A stretch of 64,000 bases of DNA from Pseudomonas pisciculturae. GTDB taxonomy: Bacteria > Pseudomonadota > Gammaproteobacteria > Pseudomonadales > Pseudomonadaceae. Under the pieces are notes generated by a model. It ran no database searches. It was given only the letters and a program-made list of their open reading frames with translations, and had not been told where the DNA came from. Of the stretch, positions 53,943 through 62,583 are shown piece by piece. Numbering within the stretch: position 1 is the stretch's first letter; each line of letters opens with the position of its first letter. The translations under genes were made by a program, and so were the position numbers. Where the stretch lies: contig NZ_JACVZE010000002.1 in assembly GCF_015461805.1 (NCBI RefSeq), positions 620,001-684,000 of the forward strand. The letters run 5' to 3'.

Positions 53943-55511
53943 TCAGTCTTCGAAATGCAGGGGGCAGTTGTCGGGCCCTTCCAACTTTTTCAGCTCTTCA
54001 ACCACCTGCGGCCTGGCCCTGCGCAACGTCAAACTGCGCCCCAACCCCCGCAACCTGCGCGCCTCCTGGTGCAACATCTCCACCCCGGAATAATCGATAA
54101 AGTTGATCTGCTGCGCCTCGATCACCACGCGTTCGCCCTGCAACCGTTGCAGACGCACTTGCAGGTAATGGCTGGCGCCAAAGAAGATCGAGCCCCCCAC
54201 CCGCAGCACATCCTCATCCCCATCACGCCATTGCTGCACCCGCGGCTGTGAGGTGCGCTTGAGGTAGAAAAACAACGACGCCAACACCCCCGCATAAATC
54301 GCCGTTTGCAGCTCCAGCAATAAGGTGGCGATGCAGGTCAGGGCCATCACCGCAAACTCGGCGCGGCTCACGCGGAACAACGCGCGGATACCGCGACGGT
54401 CCACCAGCCCCCAACTGATCAGCAGGATGCTCGCCGCCATGCTCGGGATCGGTATATGGGCGATCAACGCCGCGCCAAACAACGCAAACAACGCCACCCA
54501 CAGCGCCGAAAACACCCCGGCCAACGGCGAGCAGGCGCCCGCCTCATAGCTGAGCCCGGAGCGGGTGAACGAACCGGCCGACAAGTACCCGGAGAAGAAT
54601 CCGCCAACGATATTGGATAAGCCCTGCGCACGAACTTCCTGGTTGGCGTCGAGCAACTGCTGCGAACGGGCCGACAACGAGCGCGCAATCGACAGGCTGG
54701 TGACCAGCCCCAGCATGCCTACCGCCACGGCGCTGGGTAGCAGGCGCAGGATCATGTCCAGGTCCATCGGCAGCGGGCTAAACGGCGGCAACTTGCCGAT
54801 GAACGAGCTGACCAGCGTCACGTGCCCGAACATCGACGGCCACAGCCAGGCCACCAGGCTGCCGAGTGTCAGTGCGATCAACAAGGTCGGCCAGCGGGGT
54901 ACGAGGTATTTAAGCAGCGCGCCCACGAGCAAAGTGCCAAGCCCAAGGGCGAGCGAGGCGTGGTCCCATTCCCCTGCATGGTCGATAAGGGCCAGCAAGC
55001 TCTTGATCGCCGTGGCTTGGCTCGGTAAATCCAGCCCCAGCAAGTTGGGGACTTGCCCCAACGCGATCACCACGGCGGCGCCCAGGGTAAAGCCCAGCAC
55101 CACCGAATGAGAGACGAAATTCACCAGCGCCCCGAAGCGCAGCATGCCCAGTAGCCACTGGAAAATACCCGCAAGGAATGTGAGCAACAGGATCAGCGTG
55201 ATGTAGTCCTGCGAACCGGGTACGGCCAACGGACTGACACTGGCGTACAACACGATGGAAATTGCTGCCGTAGGACCGCAGATCAGGTGCCAGGAGGAGC
55301 CCCACAGGCAGGCGATCAGCACCGGGATAATGGCGGCATACAGGCCGTATTCCGGTGGGAGACCGGCGATCAGTGCGTAGGCAATGGATTGCGGCAACGC
55401 CAGAACAGCGCCGCTTAAGCCGACGATGGCATCCCGCCCGACGCTGGCGCGGGTTTGGCGCGGGAGCCAGCTGAGGAAGGGGAAGAGAGTGTGGCGGTTG
55501 GGCCGGGGCAT
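53943..55511 (-). CDS. SulP/SLC26-family anion transporter
   Basis: 522-residue membrane protein with 10-14 helices. GLSGAVLALPQSIAYALIAG and LPPEYGLYAAIIPVLIACLW are the SulP signature; SLSARSQQLLDANQEVRAQG and NIVGGFFSGYLSAGSFTRSG follow. The cytoplasmic STAS domain is the last 100 residues (INFIDYSGVEMLHQEARRLR). Substrate is probably sulfate, bicarbonate or another small anion; the choline sulfatase gene nearby makes sulfate attractive but does not prove it. Confidence 0.9.
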   Translation of the reverse strand: MPRPNRHTLFPFLSWLPRQTRASVGRDAIVGLSGAVLALPQSIAYALIAGLPPEYGLYAAIIPVLIACLWGSSWHLICGPTAAISIVLYASVSPLAVPGSQDYITLILLLTFLAGIFQWLLGMLRFGALVNFVSHSVVLGFTLGAAVVIALGQVPNLLGLDLPSQATAIKSLLALIDHAGEWDHASLALGLGTLLVGALLKYLVPRWPTLLIALTLGSLVAWLWPSMFGHVTLVSSFIGKLPPFSPLPMDLDMILRLLPSAVAVGMLGLVTSLSIARSLSARSQQLLDANQEVRAQGLSNIVGGFFSGYLSAGSFTRSGLSYEAGACSPLAGVFSALWVALFALFGAALIAHIPIPSMAASILLISWGLVDRRGIRALFRVSRAEFAVMALTCIATLLLELQTAIYAGVLASLFFYLKRTSQPRVQQWRDGDEDVLRVGGSIFFGASHYLQVRLQRLQGERVVIEAQQINFIDYSGVEMLHQEARRLRGLGRSLTLRRARPQVVEELKKLEGPDNCPLHFED

Positions 55512-55561
55512 CAGGGTCTCGGTTTGAAGGTTTGCCGCAGAATATCAGTACATTCGGAACC

Positions 55562-55654
55562 CTGTGGGAGGGGGCTTGCCCCCGATTGCAGTCTGCCAGC
55601 TAGCAAAAGGTTGGCTGACACACCGCTATCGGGGGCAAGCCCCCTCCCACATTT
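55562..55654. repeat. REP doublet between choX and the SulP gene
   Basis: CTGTGGGAGGGGGCTTGCCC at the left and GGGCAAGCCCCCTCCCACA at the right, core GGGGGCTTGCCCCC. The inner flanks GATTGCAG and CGCTATC are less well matched. It occupies most of the gap between the two minus-strand genes. Confidence 0.92.
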
Positions 55655-55669
55655 GGATTGCATCAAGTA

Positions 55670-56584
55670 TTAGAGTTTGGCTTTTACTGCGGGCAATGCC
55701 TCCTTGCCATCCACCGTCTTCACACCCTCAAGCCACTTATCCAACACCGCCGGATTGGCCTTGATCCACGCCTTTGCCGCATCGGCATTGCTGACCTTGT
55801 TATTGGCCACTTCAGCCATGATTGCGTTCTCCATCTCCTGGGTAAAACTCAGGTTGGTCAGCAATTTCCCTACATTCGGGCAGGCTTGTGCATAACCCTT
55901 GCGGGTCAAGGTGTACACGCTGCCGGTATCCCCAAAATACTTCTCGCCCCCTTTGAGGTAGTGCATTTTCAACTGCACGTTCATCGGGTGCGGGGTCCAG
56001 CCGAGGAAGGTCACGAACTTCTGCTTTTTAACGGCCCGCGACACTTCGGCGAGCATCGCTTGTTCGCTGGACTCGATCAGCTTCCACTGGCCGAGGTCGA
56101 AGTCGTTCTTCTTGATGATCTCTTGCAACGAGATATTGGCCGGCGCGCCGGAGCCGATGCCGTAGATCTTTTTGTCGAACTTGTCGGCATATTTGTTCAG
56201 GTCGGCAAAATCATGCACCCCGGCGTCCCACACGTAGTCGGGCACGGCGAGGGTGAACTCGGTGCCGTCGAGGTTCTTGGCCAGTTGCACCACATCGCCA
56301 TTGGCCACGAACTTGTCGTAGAAACCCTGCTGCGCCGGCATCCAGTTGCCGAGAAACACATCCACCTGGCCGTCCTTGAGCCCGCCAAAGGTAATCGGCA
56401 CCGCCAGGGTGTCGACCTTGGCCTTGTAGCCCATGCCCGTCAGCAAAAAACCGGTGATGGCATTGGTGGCGGCGATATCGCTCCAGCCGGGATCGGCCAT
56501 CTTTACCGTGTCACAACTCGTATCGGCGTACACATTGGCGCTGCCCAGCGCCAACATTCCAAGTACCACGGTTAACTTTTGCAT
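55670..56584 (-). CDS. choX: Choline-binding periplasmic protein (ChoX family)
   Basis: 304-residue substrate-binding protein of an ABC transporter for choline or related trimethylammonium compounds. Signal peptide of about 20 residues ending NVYA. Body: CDTVKMADPGWSDIAATNAI, DVFLGNWMPAQQGFYDKF, IYGIGSGAPANISLQEIIKK, FVTFLGWTPHPMNVQLKMHY; the tryptophans in these blocks are those expected for an aromatic box. It lies 15 bases downstream of betC on the same strand, so probably one operon. No permease or ATPase genes are next to it, so it must use a transporter encoded elsewhere. Confidence 0.92.
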   Translation of the reverse strand: MQKLTVVLGMLALGSANVYADTSCDTVKMADPGWSDIAATNAITGFLLTGMGYKAKVDTLAVPITFGGLKDGQVDVFLGNWMPAQQGFYDKFVANGDVVQLAKNLDGTEFTLAVPDYVWDAGVHDFADLNKYADKFDKKIYGIGSGAPANISLQEIIKKNDFDLGQWKLIESSEQAMLAEVSRAVKKQKFVTFLGWTPHPMNVQLKMHYLKGGEKYFGDTGSVYTLTRKGYAQACPNVGKLLTNLSFTQEMENAIMAEVANNKVSNADAAKAWIKANPAVLDKWLEGVKTVDGKEALPAVKAKL

Positions 56585-56599
56585 GGCCTTCCCTCAGTG

Positions 56600-58114
56600 T
56601 TATTGGTTTTGGCAGGGTTGTGGATAACGTGCCTTGCGCTCCAGGTCGTCGAGGTCGATATGGTTGCGCATGTATTGCTGACTGGCGTCTACCAGTGGCT
56701 GGTGGTCCCAGCTCTTCAGCTTGCCTTGGGTCAGTGCTTCAAACACCAGACGGCGGCGGCGTTGGCTGGCGAGCACCTGCTGGTGGATCGCCGGGATGTC
56801 CCATTTGGCCCGCGCCTCGTCCAGGAACGCATCGAACAGCACCCGATGTTGCGGCGACTGGCTCAGCTCTTCCTGCTCCCGTGGGTCGTTGTGTACATCG
56901 AACAGTAGACAAGGGTCGTCTTCGCTGTAGATGAATTTGTAGGCGCCTCGGCGAATCATCATCAGCGGGCTGATGGTGCCTTCGGCCATGTATTCGCCAA
57001 ACACTTCGTCGTGCCCGCCCTGCCCTTGCAAGTGCGGGACCAGCGAGCGGCCGTCCAGCGGCAGACGTGGGTCGAGTTCGCCGCCGGCCAGTTCCACCAG
57101 GGTTGGCAGCAGGTCGGCGGTGGAAACGGCTTTGCTGACGCGGCTCGCCGCAAACTGCCCCGGCGCACTGACCAGCAGCGGCACGCGGGCAGCCATTTCA
57201 AACCAGTGCATTTTGTACCAGAGGCCGCGCTCGCCGAGCATGTCGCCATGGTCGCCGGAGAACACGATGATGGTGTCGTCGGCCAGGCCCGTGTCTTCCA
57301 GGGTTTGCAGCAGCTTGCCGACATTGCTGTCGATGTAGCTGCACGCGCCGAAATAGGCCCGGCGCGCGTCGCGGATCTTATCCACAGGCAGCGGCTTGTC
57401 CCACAGGTCGTAGACCTTGAGCAGGCGCTGGGAGTGCGGGTCGAGATCACGTTGCGCAGGTGTTGTGGGCAAAGGGATGTCGGCGTCGTCGTACAAATCC
57501 CAGAACGGCTTGGGAATCGTGTAAGGGTCGTGGGGATGGGTCATCGACACGGTCAGGCAGAACGGCTGGTCGCCGTCCTCGCGGATATGGTCGAACAGAT
57601 ACTGCTGGGCCTTGAACACCACCTCTTCGTCGAAATCCAGCTGGTTGGTGCGCACGCACGGGCCGGCTTGCAGCACCGAGGACATGTTGTGGTACCAGGT
57701 TGGGCGCACGTCTGGTTCGTCCCAGTTCACCGCCCAGCCGTAGTCGGCGGGGTAGATGTCGCTGGTCAGGCGTTCTTCGTAGCCGTGCAGTTGGTCTGGC
57801 CCGCAAAAGTGCATCTTGCCCGACAGCGCGGTGCGGTAGCCGAGGCGTCGCAGGTAGTGGGCATAAGTGGGCACATCGGCGGGGAAATCCGCCGCGTTGT
57901 CGTAGGCCCCGATCTTGCTCGGCAACTGGCCGCTTACCAATGTGAAGCGCGACGGCGCGCACAGCGGGCTGTTGCAGTAGGCGGCATCGAACACCACGCC
58001 TTGCGCAGCCAGGCGGCTGAGATTGGGCAGCTTGATAGGGGAAGATCCGTAGAACGGAAGCATCGGCGCGGCCATTTGATCGGCCATGATGAAAAGAATG
58101 TTCTTGCGCTTCAT
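56600..58114 (-). CDS. betC: Choline-sulfatase
   Basis: 504-residue cytoplasmic sulfatase turning choline-O-sulfate into choline and sulfate. Start at MKRKNILFIMADQMAAPMLP; six more codons are open upstream. The sulfatase signature CAPSR starts at Cys52, the residue converted to formylglycine. Metal-binding parts MADQM, FSGDHGDMLGERGLWYK and SGKMHFCGPDQLHG are present. The C-terminal extension typical of BetC is there. Divergent from its LysR regulator. Confidence 0.95.
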   Translation of the reverse strand: MKRKNILFIMADQMAAPMLPFYGSSPIKLPNLSRLAAQGVVFDAAYCNSPLCAPSRFTLVSGQLPSKIGAYDNAADFPADVPTYAHYLRRLGYRTALSGKMHFCGPDQLHGYEERLTSDIYPADYGWAVNWDEPDVRPTWYHNMSSVLQAGPCVRTNQLDFDEEVVFKAQQYLFDHIREDGDQPFCLTVSMTHPHDPYTIPKPFWDLYDDADIPLPTTPAQRDLDPHSQRLLKVYDLWDKPLPVDKIRDARRAYFGACSYIDSNVGKLLQTLEDTGLADDTIIVFSGDHGDMLGERGLWYKMHWFEMAARVPLLVSAPGQFAASRVSKAVSTADLLPTLVELAGGELDPRLPLDGRSLVPHLQGQGGHDEVFGEYMAEGTISPLMMIRRGAYKFIYSEDDPCLLFDVHNDPREQEELSQSPQHRVLFDAFLDEARAKWDIPAIHQQVLASQRRRRLVFEALTQGKLKSWDHQPLVDASQQYMRNHIDLDDLERKARYPQPCQNQ

Positions 58115-58217
58115 GAGTCTTCGGCATTCCATAGGCGGTGTTTATGCGAATGAGCATGCAGCCCATGCAAAATGGGGTAAAGCCCATGAAAAGCAATGTC
58201 TAGGATAAGCCCAGCTT
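58115..58217. promoter_or_regulatory. betC / LysR-regulator divergent promoter region
   Basis: 103 bases. CCCAT-gcaaa-ATGGG at 58162-58176 is a perfect inverted repeat, and a second CCCAT lies at 58183, spaced 21 bases (two helical turns) from the first. That is a plausible recognition plus activation site for the divergent LysR regulator. Confidence 0.5.
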
Positions 58218-59168
58218 ATGTATGAAGCCCTTGGCGATGTGTCCCTCGATCTGCTGCGCGCCTTTGAGGCGGCCGCGCGCCATCGCAGCTTTACCGCTGC
58301 CGCGATGGAGCTTGGCACGACCCAGCCGGCTATCAGCCAGCAGATCAAGCGCCTGGAAGAACAGTTGGCGATTCGCCTGTTTGATCGCATCTACCGCGGC
58401 ATCGAGCTGACCGACGCCGGCGCCCTGTTGTTCGAGCATGTGCAAGGGGGGTTGCAGAGCATCAACCAAGGCCTCAGCGCCATCACTCAGCAGGACCAAC
58501 ACGAAGTGCTGCAAGTGGCCACCGACTTCGCCTTCGCCGCCTATTGGCTGATGCCGCGTTTGCATCGCTTCCACCAAGCCAACCCCCAAGTGGATGTGAG
58601 CCTGGTGACCAGCGAGCGCAACCACGCGACCCTGCGCAGCGATATCGACGTGGCCGTGCTGTTCGGCGACGGTCGCTTCAAACAGGGCGAGAGCCTGTGG
58701 TTGTTTAATGAGGAAGTGTTCCCGGTGTGTAGCCCGCAGTGGCTCAAGGCACAGGCCACACCACTGACTGTACAAAATTTGCATGACTACCCGTTGCTGC
58801 ACCTGCGCCAGGAAAACAACAGCCAATGGTTCGACTGGAGCGGCGTGTTTCGCGAGTTGGGTATCAGCGCCGCGCCCACTCCCGGCCAACTGCGTTTCGA
58901 CAACTACACCCTGCTGATCCAGGCGGCGATTGCTGGCCAAGGCGTGGCCATTGGCTGGCGCCACCTGGTGGATAACCTGCTGGAGCAGAACTGGCTGTGC
59001 CGGCCGTTCAGCGACACAGTGGTCTCGCGCTTCGGCTATTACGTGGTGCAGCCCCAGCGCAAACGCCGGGGGCAGTTGGTGGAGCGGTTTGTCGAGTGGC
59101 TGTTGGCCGAGCAAGCCAGTAGCGCGCAGTCGTTGACCGGGCTGGCCCTGCCATCGATTGCGGTCTAG
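58218..59168 (+). CDS. LysR-family regulator of choline sulfate use
   Basis: 316-residue LysR regulator. N-terminal helix-turn-helix FEAAARHRSFTAAAMELGTT followed by QPAISQQIKRLEEQLAIRLF; effector domain about 90-300 (LQVATDFAFAAYWLMPRLHR, VAVLFGDGRFKQGESLWLF, LIQAAIAGQGVAIGWRHLVD). Position beside betC, divergent, matches the regulator called BetR/ChoR in other bacteria, so choline-O-sulfate or choline sensing is inferred. It would activate betC-choX and probably repress itself. Confidence 0.9.
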   Translation: MYEALGDVSLDLLRAFEAAARHRSFTAAAMELGTTQPAISQQIKRLEEQLAIRLFDRIYRGIELTDAGALLFEHVQGGLQSINQGLSAITQQDQHEVLQVATDFAFAAYWLMPRLHRFHQANPQVDVSLVTSERNHATLRSDIDVAVLFGDGRFKQGESLWLFNEEVFPVCSPQWLKAQATPLTVQNLHDYPLLHLRQENNSQWFDWSGVFRELGISAAPTPGQLRFDNYTLLIQAAIAGQGVAIGWRHLVDNLLEQNWLCRPFSDTVVSRFGYYVVQPQRKRRGQLVERFVEWLLAEQASSAQSLTGLALPSIAV

Positions 59169-59199
59169 GATTTGGCCCATATTGGATCCGGAGTCCGTC

Positions 59200-59529
59200 A
59201 TGCAACGTATCAAGGGCTACCACGCCCATGTCTATTTCGACGCAAGCACCATCGACCAGGCGCGCACCCTTTGCGAAGACGCCGCCAAACTCTTCCCGCT
59301 GCGCATGGGCCGTGTGCACGAAAAGCCAGTGGGCCCGCACCCCGATTGGAGCTGCCAACTGGCGTTCGATGCCGAATACATCGGCGTGGTGCTGCCCTGG
59401 CTGGTGATTCATCGCGATGGGTTGGTGGTGTTCCTACACCCCGATACGGGTGATGACCTTAAAGATCACACCGACTATGCGATCTGGATGGGGGCCATGC
59501 GTGAACTGAACCTGTCAGTATTTTCTTAA
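59200..59529 (+). CDS. DOPA 4,5-dioxygenase-family protein
   Basis: 109 residues from the ATG at 59200, preceded by GGAG. The family motif HAHVYFDAST at residues 7-16 and the pairs HPDWSCQLAF and FLHPDTGDDLKDHTDYAIW supply several histidines for a metal site. Related proteins in plants and fungi open the aromatic ring of DOPA; bacterial members are mostly uncharacterised. It is 31 bases downstream of the LysR gene. The substrate is unknown and no pathway for aromatic compounds is near. Confidence 0.82.
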   Translation: MQRIKGYHAHVYFDASTIDQARTLCEDAAKLFPLRMGRVHEKPVGPHPDWSCQLAFDAEYIGVVLPWLVIHRDGLVVFLHPDTGDDLKDHTDYAIWMGAMRELNLSVFS

Positions 59530-59539
59530 ATTCCGTCCC

Positions 59540-59594
59540 TAAATATGGGATTGATATTTATATATTGAGACTTTCTCGCGCGTAGGTTTATATT
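59540..59594 (+). promoter_or_regulatory. Promoter and possible operator of the dgo operon
   Basis: TAAATAT-gggattg-ATATTTA (59540-59560) is a perfect seven-base inverted repeat. Just downstream, TTGAGA (59565) and TATATT (59589) are 18 bases apart and make a good sigma-70 promoter, 32 bases before dgoK. The repeat would be the site of a local repressor, but no regulator gene is next to it. Confidence 0.55.
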
Positions 59595-59625
59595 CGCCGC
59601 ATCCGCTCAAAACTCAGGTGAAGCG

Positions 59626-60585
59626 ATGCAGGCGCATTTGATCGCGCTCGATTGGGGGACCAGCTCCCTTCGTGCTTACAAACTCGGCCCCACCGGCGTG
59701 GTGCTCGAGCAACGCTCGCTCGCGTCGGGGATCATGCATTTGCCCACCGAGCCCCGGGACATCGCCGGTGTGCGCTGCAGCGATGGCTTTGAACTGGCCT
59801 TCGATACAGCCTGCGGCGATTGGCTCGATGCCCAGCCGGGCCTACCGGTGATTGCCTGCGGCATGGTCGGCAGCGCCCAAGGCTGGAGCGAAGCGGCCTA
59901 CCGCAATACCCCCGTCGACGTCGCCAGCCTCGGCCAGGCGCTGCACCGCGTGCGCAGTCTGCGTGGCGTGGAGGTGCATATCGTGCCGGGTGTCATCGAG
60001 CAGGTCGGTCTGCCCAACGTGATGCGTGGCGAAGAAACCCAGGTGCTGGGGGTGCTGCAAGGGCTTGGCGCCGAGGTGTTGATCGGCCTGCCGGGCAGTC
60101 ATTCCAAGTGGGTTGAGGTGGTCGATGGCTGCATCACCCACTTCGACACCTTCATGACGGGCGAGGTGTTTGCGGTATTGAGCAAACACAGCATTCTGGG
60201 GCGTACCCAAAAGATTTCCGAGCAATTGCAGGCTGAAGCGTTTGACCGAGGCGTGCACGTGGCGCTCTCCAAGGACGGCCAGCGCGGCCTGCTGTCGACC
60301 TTGTTCAGCGCCCGTACCCTCGGCCTCACCACTGAACTTTCCCCCGAGCAGCAGCCTGACTATCTCTCCGGCCTGCTGATCGGACATGAACTCGCCGGCC
60401 TGCCGGAGCGTGCCCAACAGCAGCCGATCATTCTGGTCGGCGCAGCGCCCCTATGTGCCCGCTATCAACGCGCCCTCGCCCTTTGCGGCTTCGCCCATGT
60501 CAGCCTGGCGCAGGAAGCCACCGCGCGTGGCCTGTGGCAACTGGCCGTGGCTGCCGGGCTCACTCAACCTGTATCGGAGGCCTGA
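59626..60585 (+). CDS. dgoK: 2-dehydro-3-deoxygalactonokinase
   Basis: 319-residue sugar-acid kinase of the ASKHA fold, phosphorylating 2-keto-3-deoxygalactonate. IALDWGTSSLRAYKLGPTG at the N-terminus is the phosphate-1 loop; GLPGSHSKWVEVVDG and FMTGEVFAVLSKHSILG are the family blocks; ILVGAAPLCARYQRAL is near the C-terminus. First gene of the operon dgoK-dgoA-dgoD-dgoT; stop is one base from the dgoA start. Confidence 0.94.
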   Translation: MQAHLIALDWGTSSLRAYKLGPTGVVLEQRSLASGIMHLPTEPRDIAGVRCSDGFELAFDTACGDWLDAQPGLPVIACGMVGSAQGWSEAAYRNTPVDVASLGQALHRVRSLRGVEVHIVPGVIEQVGLPNVMRGEETQVLGVLQGLGAEVLIGLPGSHSKWVEVVDGCITHFDTFMTGEVFAVLSKHSILGRTQKISEQLQAEAFDRGVHVALSKDGQRGLLSTLFSARTLGLTTELSPEQQPDYLSGLLIGHELAGLPERAQQQPIILVGAAPLCARYQRALALCGFAHVSLAQEATARGLWQLAVAAGLTQPVSEA

Positions 60586-60586
60586 C

Positions 60587-61207
60587 ATGCTCAAGCAAGC
60601 ACTCGCGCAAAACGGTTTGATCGCCATCCTGCGCGGCATTCGCCCGGACGAAGCCCAAGCGGTCGGCCAGGTGTTGTACGACGCTGGATTTCGCGTCATC
60701 GAAGTACCGCTCAATTCGCCAGACCCTTACACCAGCATCCGCAACCTGCGCGACAGCCTGCCCGCCGATTGCCTGATCGGTGCCGGCACGGTGTTGACGC
60801 CGGAGCAGGTCGAGCAGGTGAAAGCGGCAGGCGGCCAGGTGATCGTGATGCCCCACAGCGATGCCAAGGTGTTGCGCGCCGCGAAAGCTGCGGGCCTGTT
60901 CCTGTCGCCGGGTGTGGCCACGCCGACCGAAGCCTTTGCGGCGCTGGCCGAAGGCGCCGACGTCTTGAAGCTGTTTCCCGCCGAGCAAATGGGCCCGGCG
61001 GTGATCAAGGCGTGGCTGGCCGTATTGCCGGCGGGCACGTTGCTGCTGCCAGTGGGCGGCATTACCCCGGACAACATGCAGGTGTTTATCGACGCCGGCG
61101 CCAAAGGGTTCGGGCTGGGTTCCGGTTTGTTCAAACCGGGTATGACAGTGGATCAGGTAGCGAGCCGCGCCCAGGCTTATGTCGCCGCCTGGAAAGCCCT
61201 GAGCTGA
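60587..61207 (+). CDS. dgoA: 2-dehydro-3-deoxy-6-phosphogalactonate aldolase
   Basis: 206-residue class I aldolase splitting KDPGal to pyruvate and glyceraldehyde-3-phosphate. Start at ATG 60587 after CGGAGG. LIAILRGIRPDEAQAVGQVL opens the KDPG/KDPGal barrel; GAGTVLTPEQVEQVKAAGGQ and DVLKLFPAEQMGP follow, the lysine of the latter forming the Schiff base. GGITPDNMQVFIDAGAKGFG is the phosphate-binding end. Confidence 0.94.
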   Translation: MLKQALAQNGLIAILRGIRPDEAQAVGQVLYDAGFRVIEVPLNSPDPYTSIRNLRDSLPADCLIGAGTVLTPEQVEQVKAAGGQVIVMPHSDAKVLRAAKAAGLFLSPGVATPTEAFAALAEGADVLKLFPAEQMGPAVIKAWLAVLPAGTLLLPVGGITPDNMQVFIDAGAKGFGLGSGLFKPGMTVDQVASRAQAYVAAWKALS

Positions 61208-61255
61208 TATCAAGTCTTGCGCCCACAGGCGCCGCATCTATAAGAGAGATAACAG

Positions 61256-62404
61256 ATGAAAATCACCAAACTGACGACCTTTATCGTCCCACCGCGCTGG
61301 TGCTTCCTTAAGGTCGAAACCGACCAGGGCGTGACCGGCTGGGGTGAGCCCGTGGTCGAAGGCCGCGCCCACACGGTTGCTGCTGCCGTTGAAGAATTGT
61401 CCGACTACCTGATCGGCAAAGACCCACGCAATATCGAAGATATCTGGACGGTGTTGTATCGCGGCGGCTTCTACCGTGGCGGCGCCGTGCACATGAGCGC
61501 CCTCGCCGGCATCGACCAGGCGTTGTGGGACATCAAGGGCAAGTCCCTCGGCGTGTCCGTCAGCGATCTGCTGGGTGGCCAGGTGCGCGACAAGATTCGC
61601 GTGTATTCGTGGATCGGTGGCGACCGCCCTGCCGACACTGCCCGCGCTGCCAAAGAAGCCGTGGCCCGTGGTTTCACGGCAGTAAAAATGAACGGCACCG
61701 AAGAATTGCAGTTCGTCGATAGCTTCGAAAAAGTCGACCTGGCCCTGGCCAACGTCGCAGCCGTGCGTGATGCGGTGGGCCCCAACGTCGGTATCGGCGT
61801 CGACTTCCATGGCCGGGTACACAAGCCCATGGCCAAGGTGCTGATGAAAGAGCTGGACCCTTACAAACTGATGTTTATCGAAGAGCCGGTGCTCAGCGAA
61901 AACTACGAAGCCCTCAAAGAGCTGGCACCGCTGACCAGCACGCCCATTGCGTTGGGCGAGCGCCTGTTCTCGCGCTGGGACTTCAAACGCGTGCTCAGCG
62001 AAGGCTACGTCGACATCATCCAGCCGGATGCCTCCCACGCCGGCGGCATCACCGAAACCCGCAAGATCGCCAACATGGCCGAAGCCTACGACGTGGCGCT
62101 GGCCCTGCACTGCCCGCTGGGCCCGATTGCGCTGGCGGCGTGCCTGCAATTGGACGCGGTTTGCTACAACGCGTTTATCCAGGAGCAAAGCCTGGGCATT
62201 CACTACAACGAGAGCAATGACTTGCTCGATTATGTGAAAGACCCGCAAGTTTTTGACTACGACAAAGGCTTTGTGAAGATCCCCAACGGGCCGGGCCTGG
62301 GCATCGAGATCAACGAGGAATACGTGATCGAACGCGCGGCCATAGGACATCGCTGGCGCAACCCGATCTGGCGCCACGCCGACGGCAGCTTCGCCGAGTG
62401 GTGA
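61256..62404 (+). CDS. dgoD: D-galactonate dehydratase
   Basis: 382-residue enolase-superfamily enzyme dehydrating D-galactonate to 2-keto-3-deoxygalactonate. [20 protein letters not shown] at the start; the metal ligands lie in [24 protein letters not shown] and [14 protein letters not shown]; the catalytic His is in [18 protein letters not shown]. It lies 48 bases after dgoA. The enzyme precedes kinase and aldolase in the pathway though it is third in the operon. Confidence 0.95.
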   Translation: MKITKLTTFIVPPRWCFLKVETDQGVTGWGEPVVEGRAHTVAAAVEELSDYLIGKDPRNIEDIWTVLYRGGFYRGGAVHMSALAGIDQALWDIKGKSLGVSVSDLLGGQVRDKIRVYSWIGGDRPADTARAAKEAVARGFTAVKMNGTEELQFVDSFEKVDLALANVAAVRDAVGPNVGIGVDFHGRVHKPMAKVLMKELDPYKLMFIEEPVLSENYEALKELAPLTSTPIALGERLFSRWDFKRVLSEGYVDIIQPDASHAGGITETRKIANMAEAYDVALALHCPLGPIALAACLQLDAVCYNAFIQEQSLGIHYNESNDLLDYVKDPQVFDYDKGFVKIPNGPGLGIEINEEYVIERAAIGHRWRNPIWRHADGSFAEW

Positions 62405-62429
62405 TATTGAATTAAAGAAACGCGGTCGG

Positions 62430-62519
62430 TGTGGGAGCTGGCTTGCCTGCGATAGCGGTGTGTCAGCTTGCACATCTGGCACTGAGACACCGCTATCGCA
62501 GGCAAGCCAGCTCCCACAG
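62430..62519. repeat. REP doublet between dgoD and dgoT
   Basis: TGTGGGAGCTGGCTTGCCTG on the left and CAGGCAAGCCAGCTCCCACA on the right are perfect complements; the inner parts CGATAGCGGTGT and ACACCGCTATCG pair too, giving a stem of more than 30 bases inside the operon. It could reduce read-through or stabilise the upstream part of the dgo mRNA. Confidence 0.93.
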
Positions 62520-62583
62520 TTTGATCCTGGTTTCTTCAGTCAGATCCGTTCCAGACCTCAATAAACATAAGAAGAGGCACCCC

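Noticed and set aside
61238..62482. A 414-codon open frame opposite dgoD
   Set aside because: Shadow of dgoD that runs into the REP element; no domain.
62431..62583. 51-codon N-terminal extension of the galactonate transporter
   Set aside because: It lies in the REP doublet; the start at 62584 has a ribosome-binding site and gives a normal MFS N-terminus.
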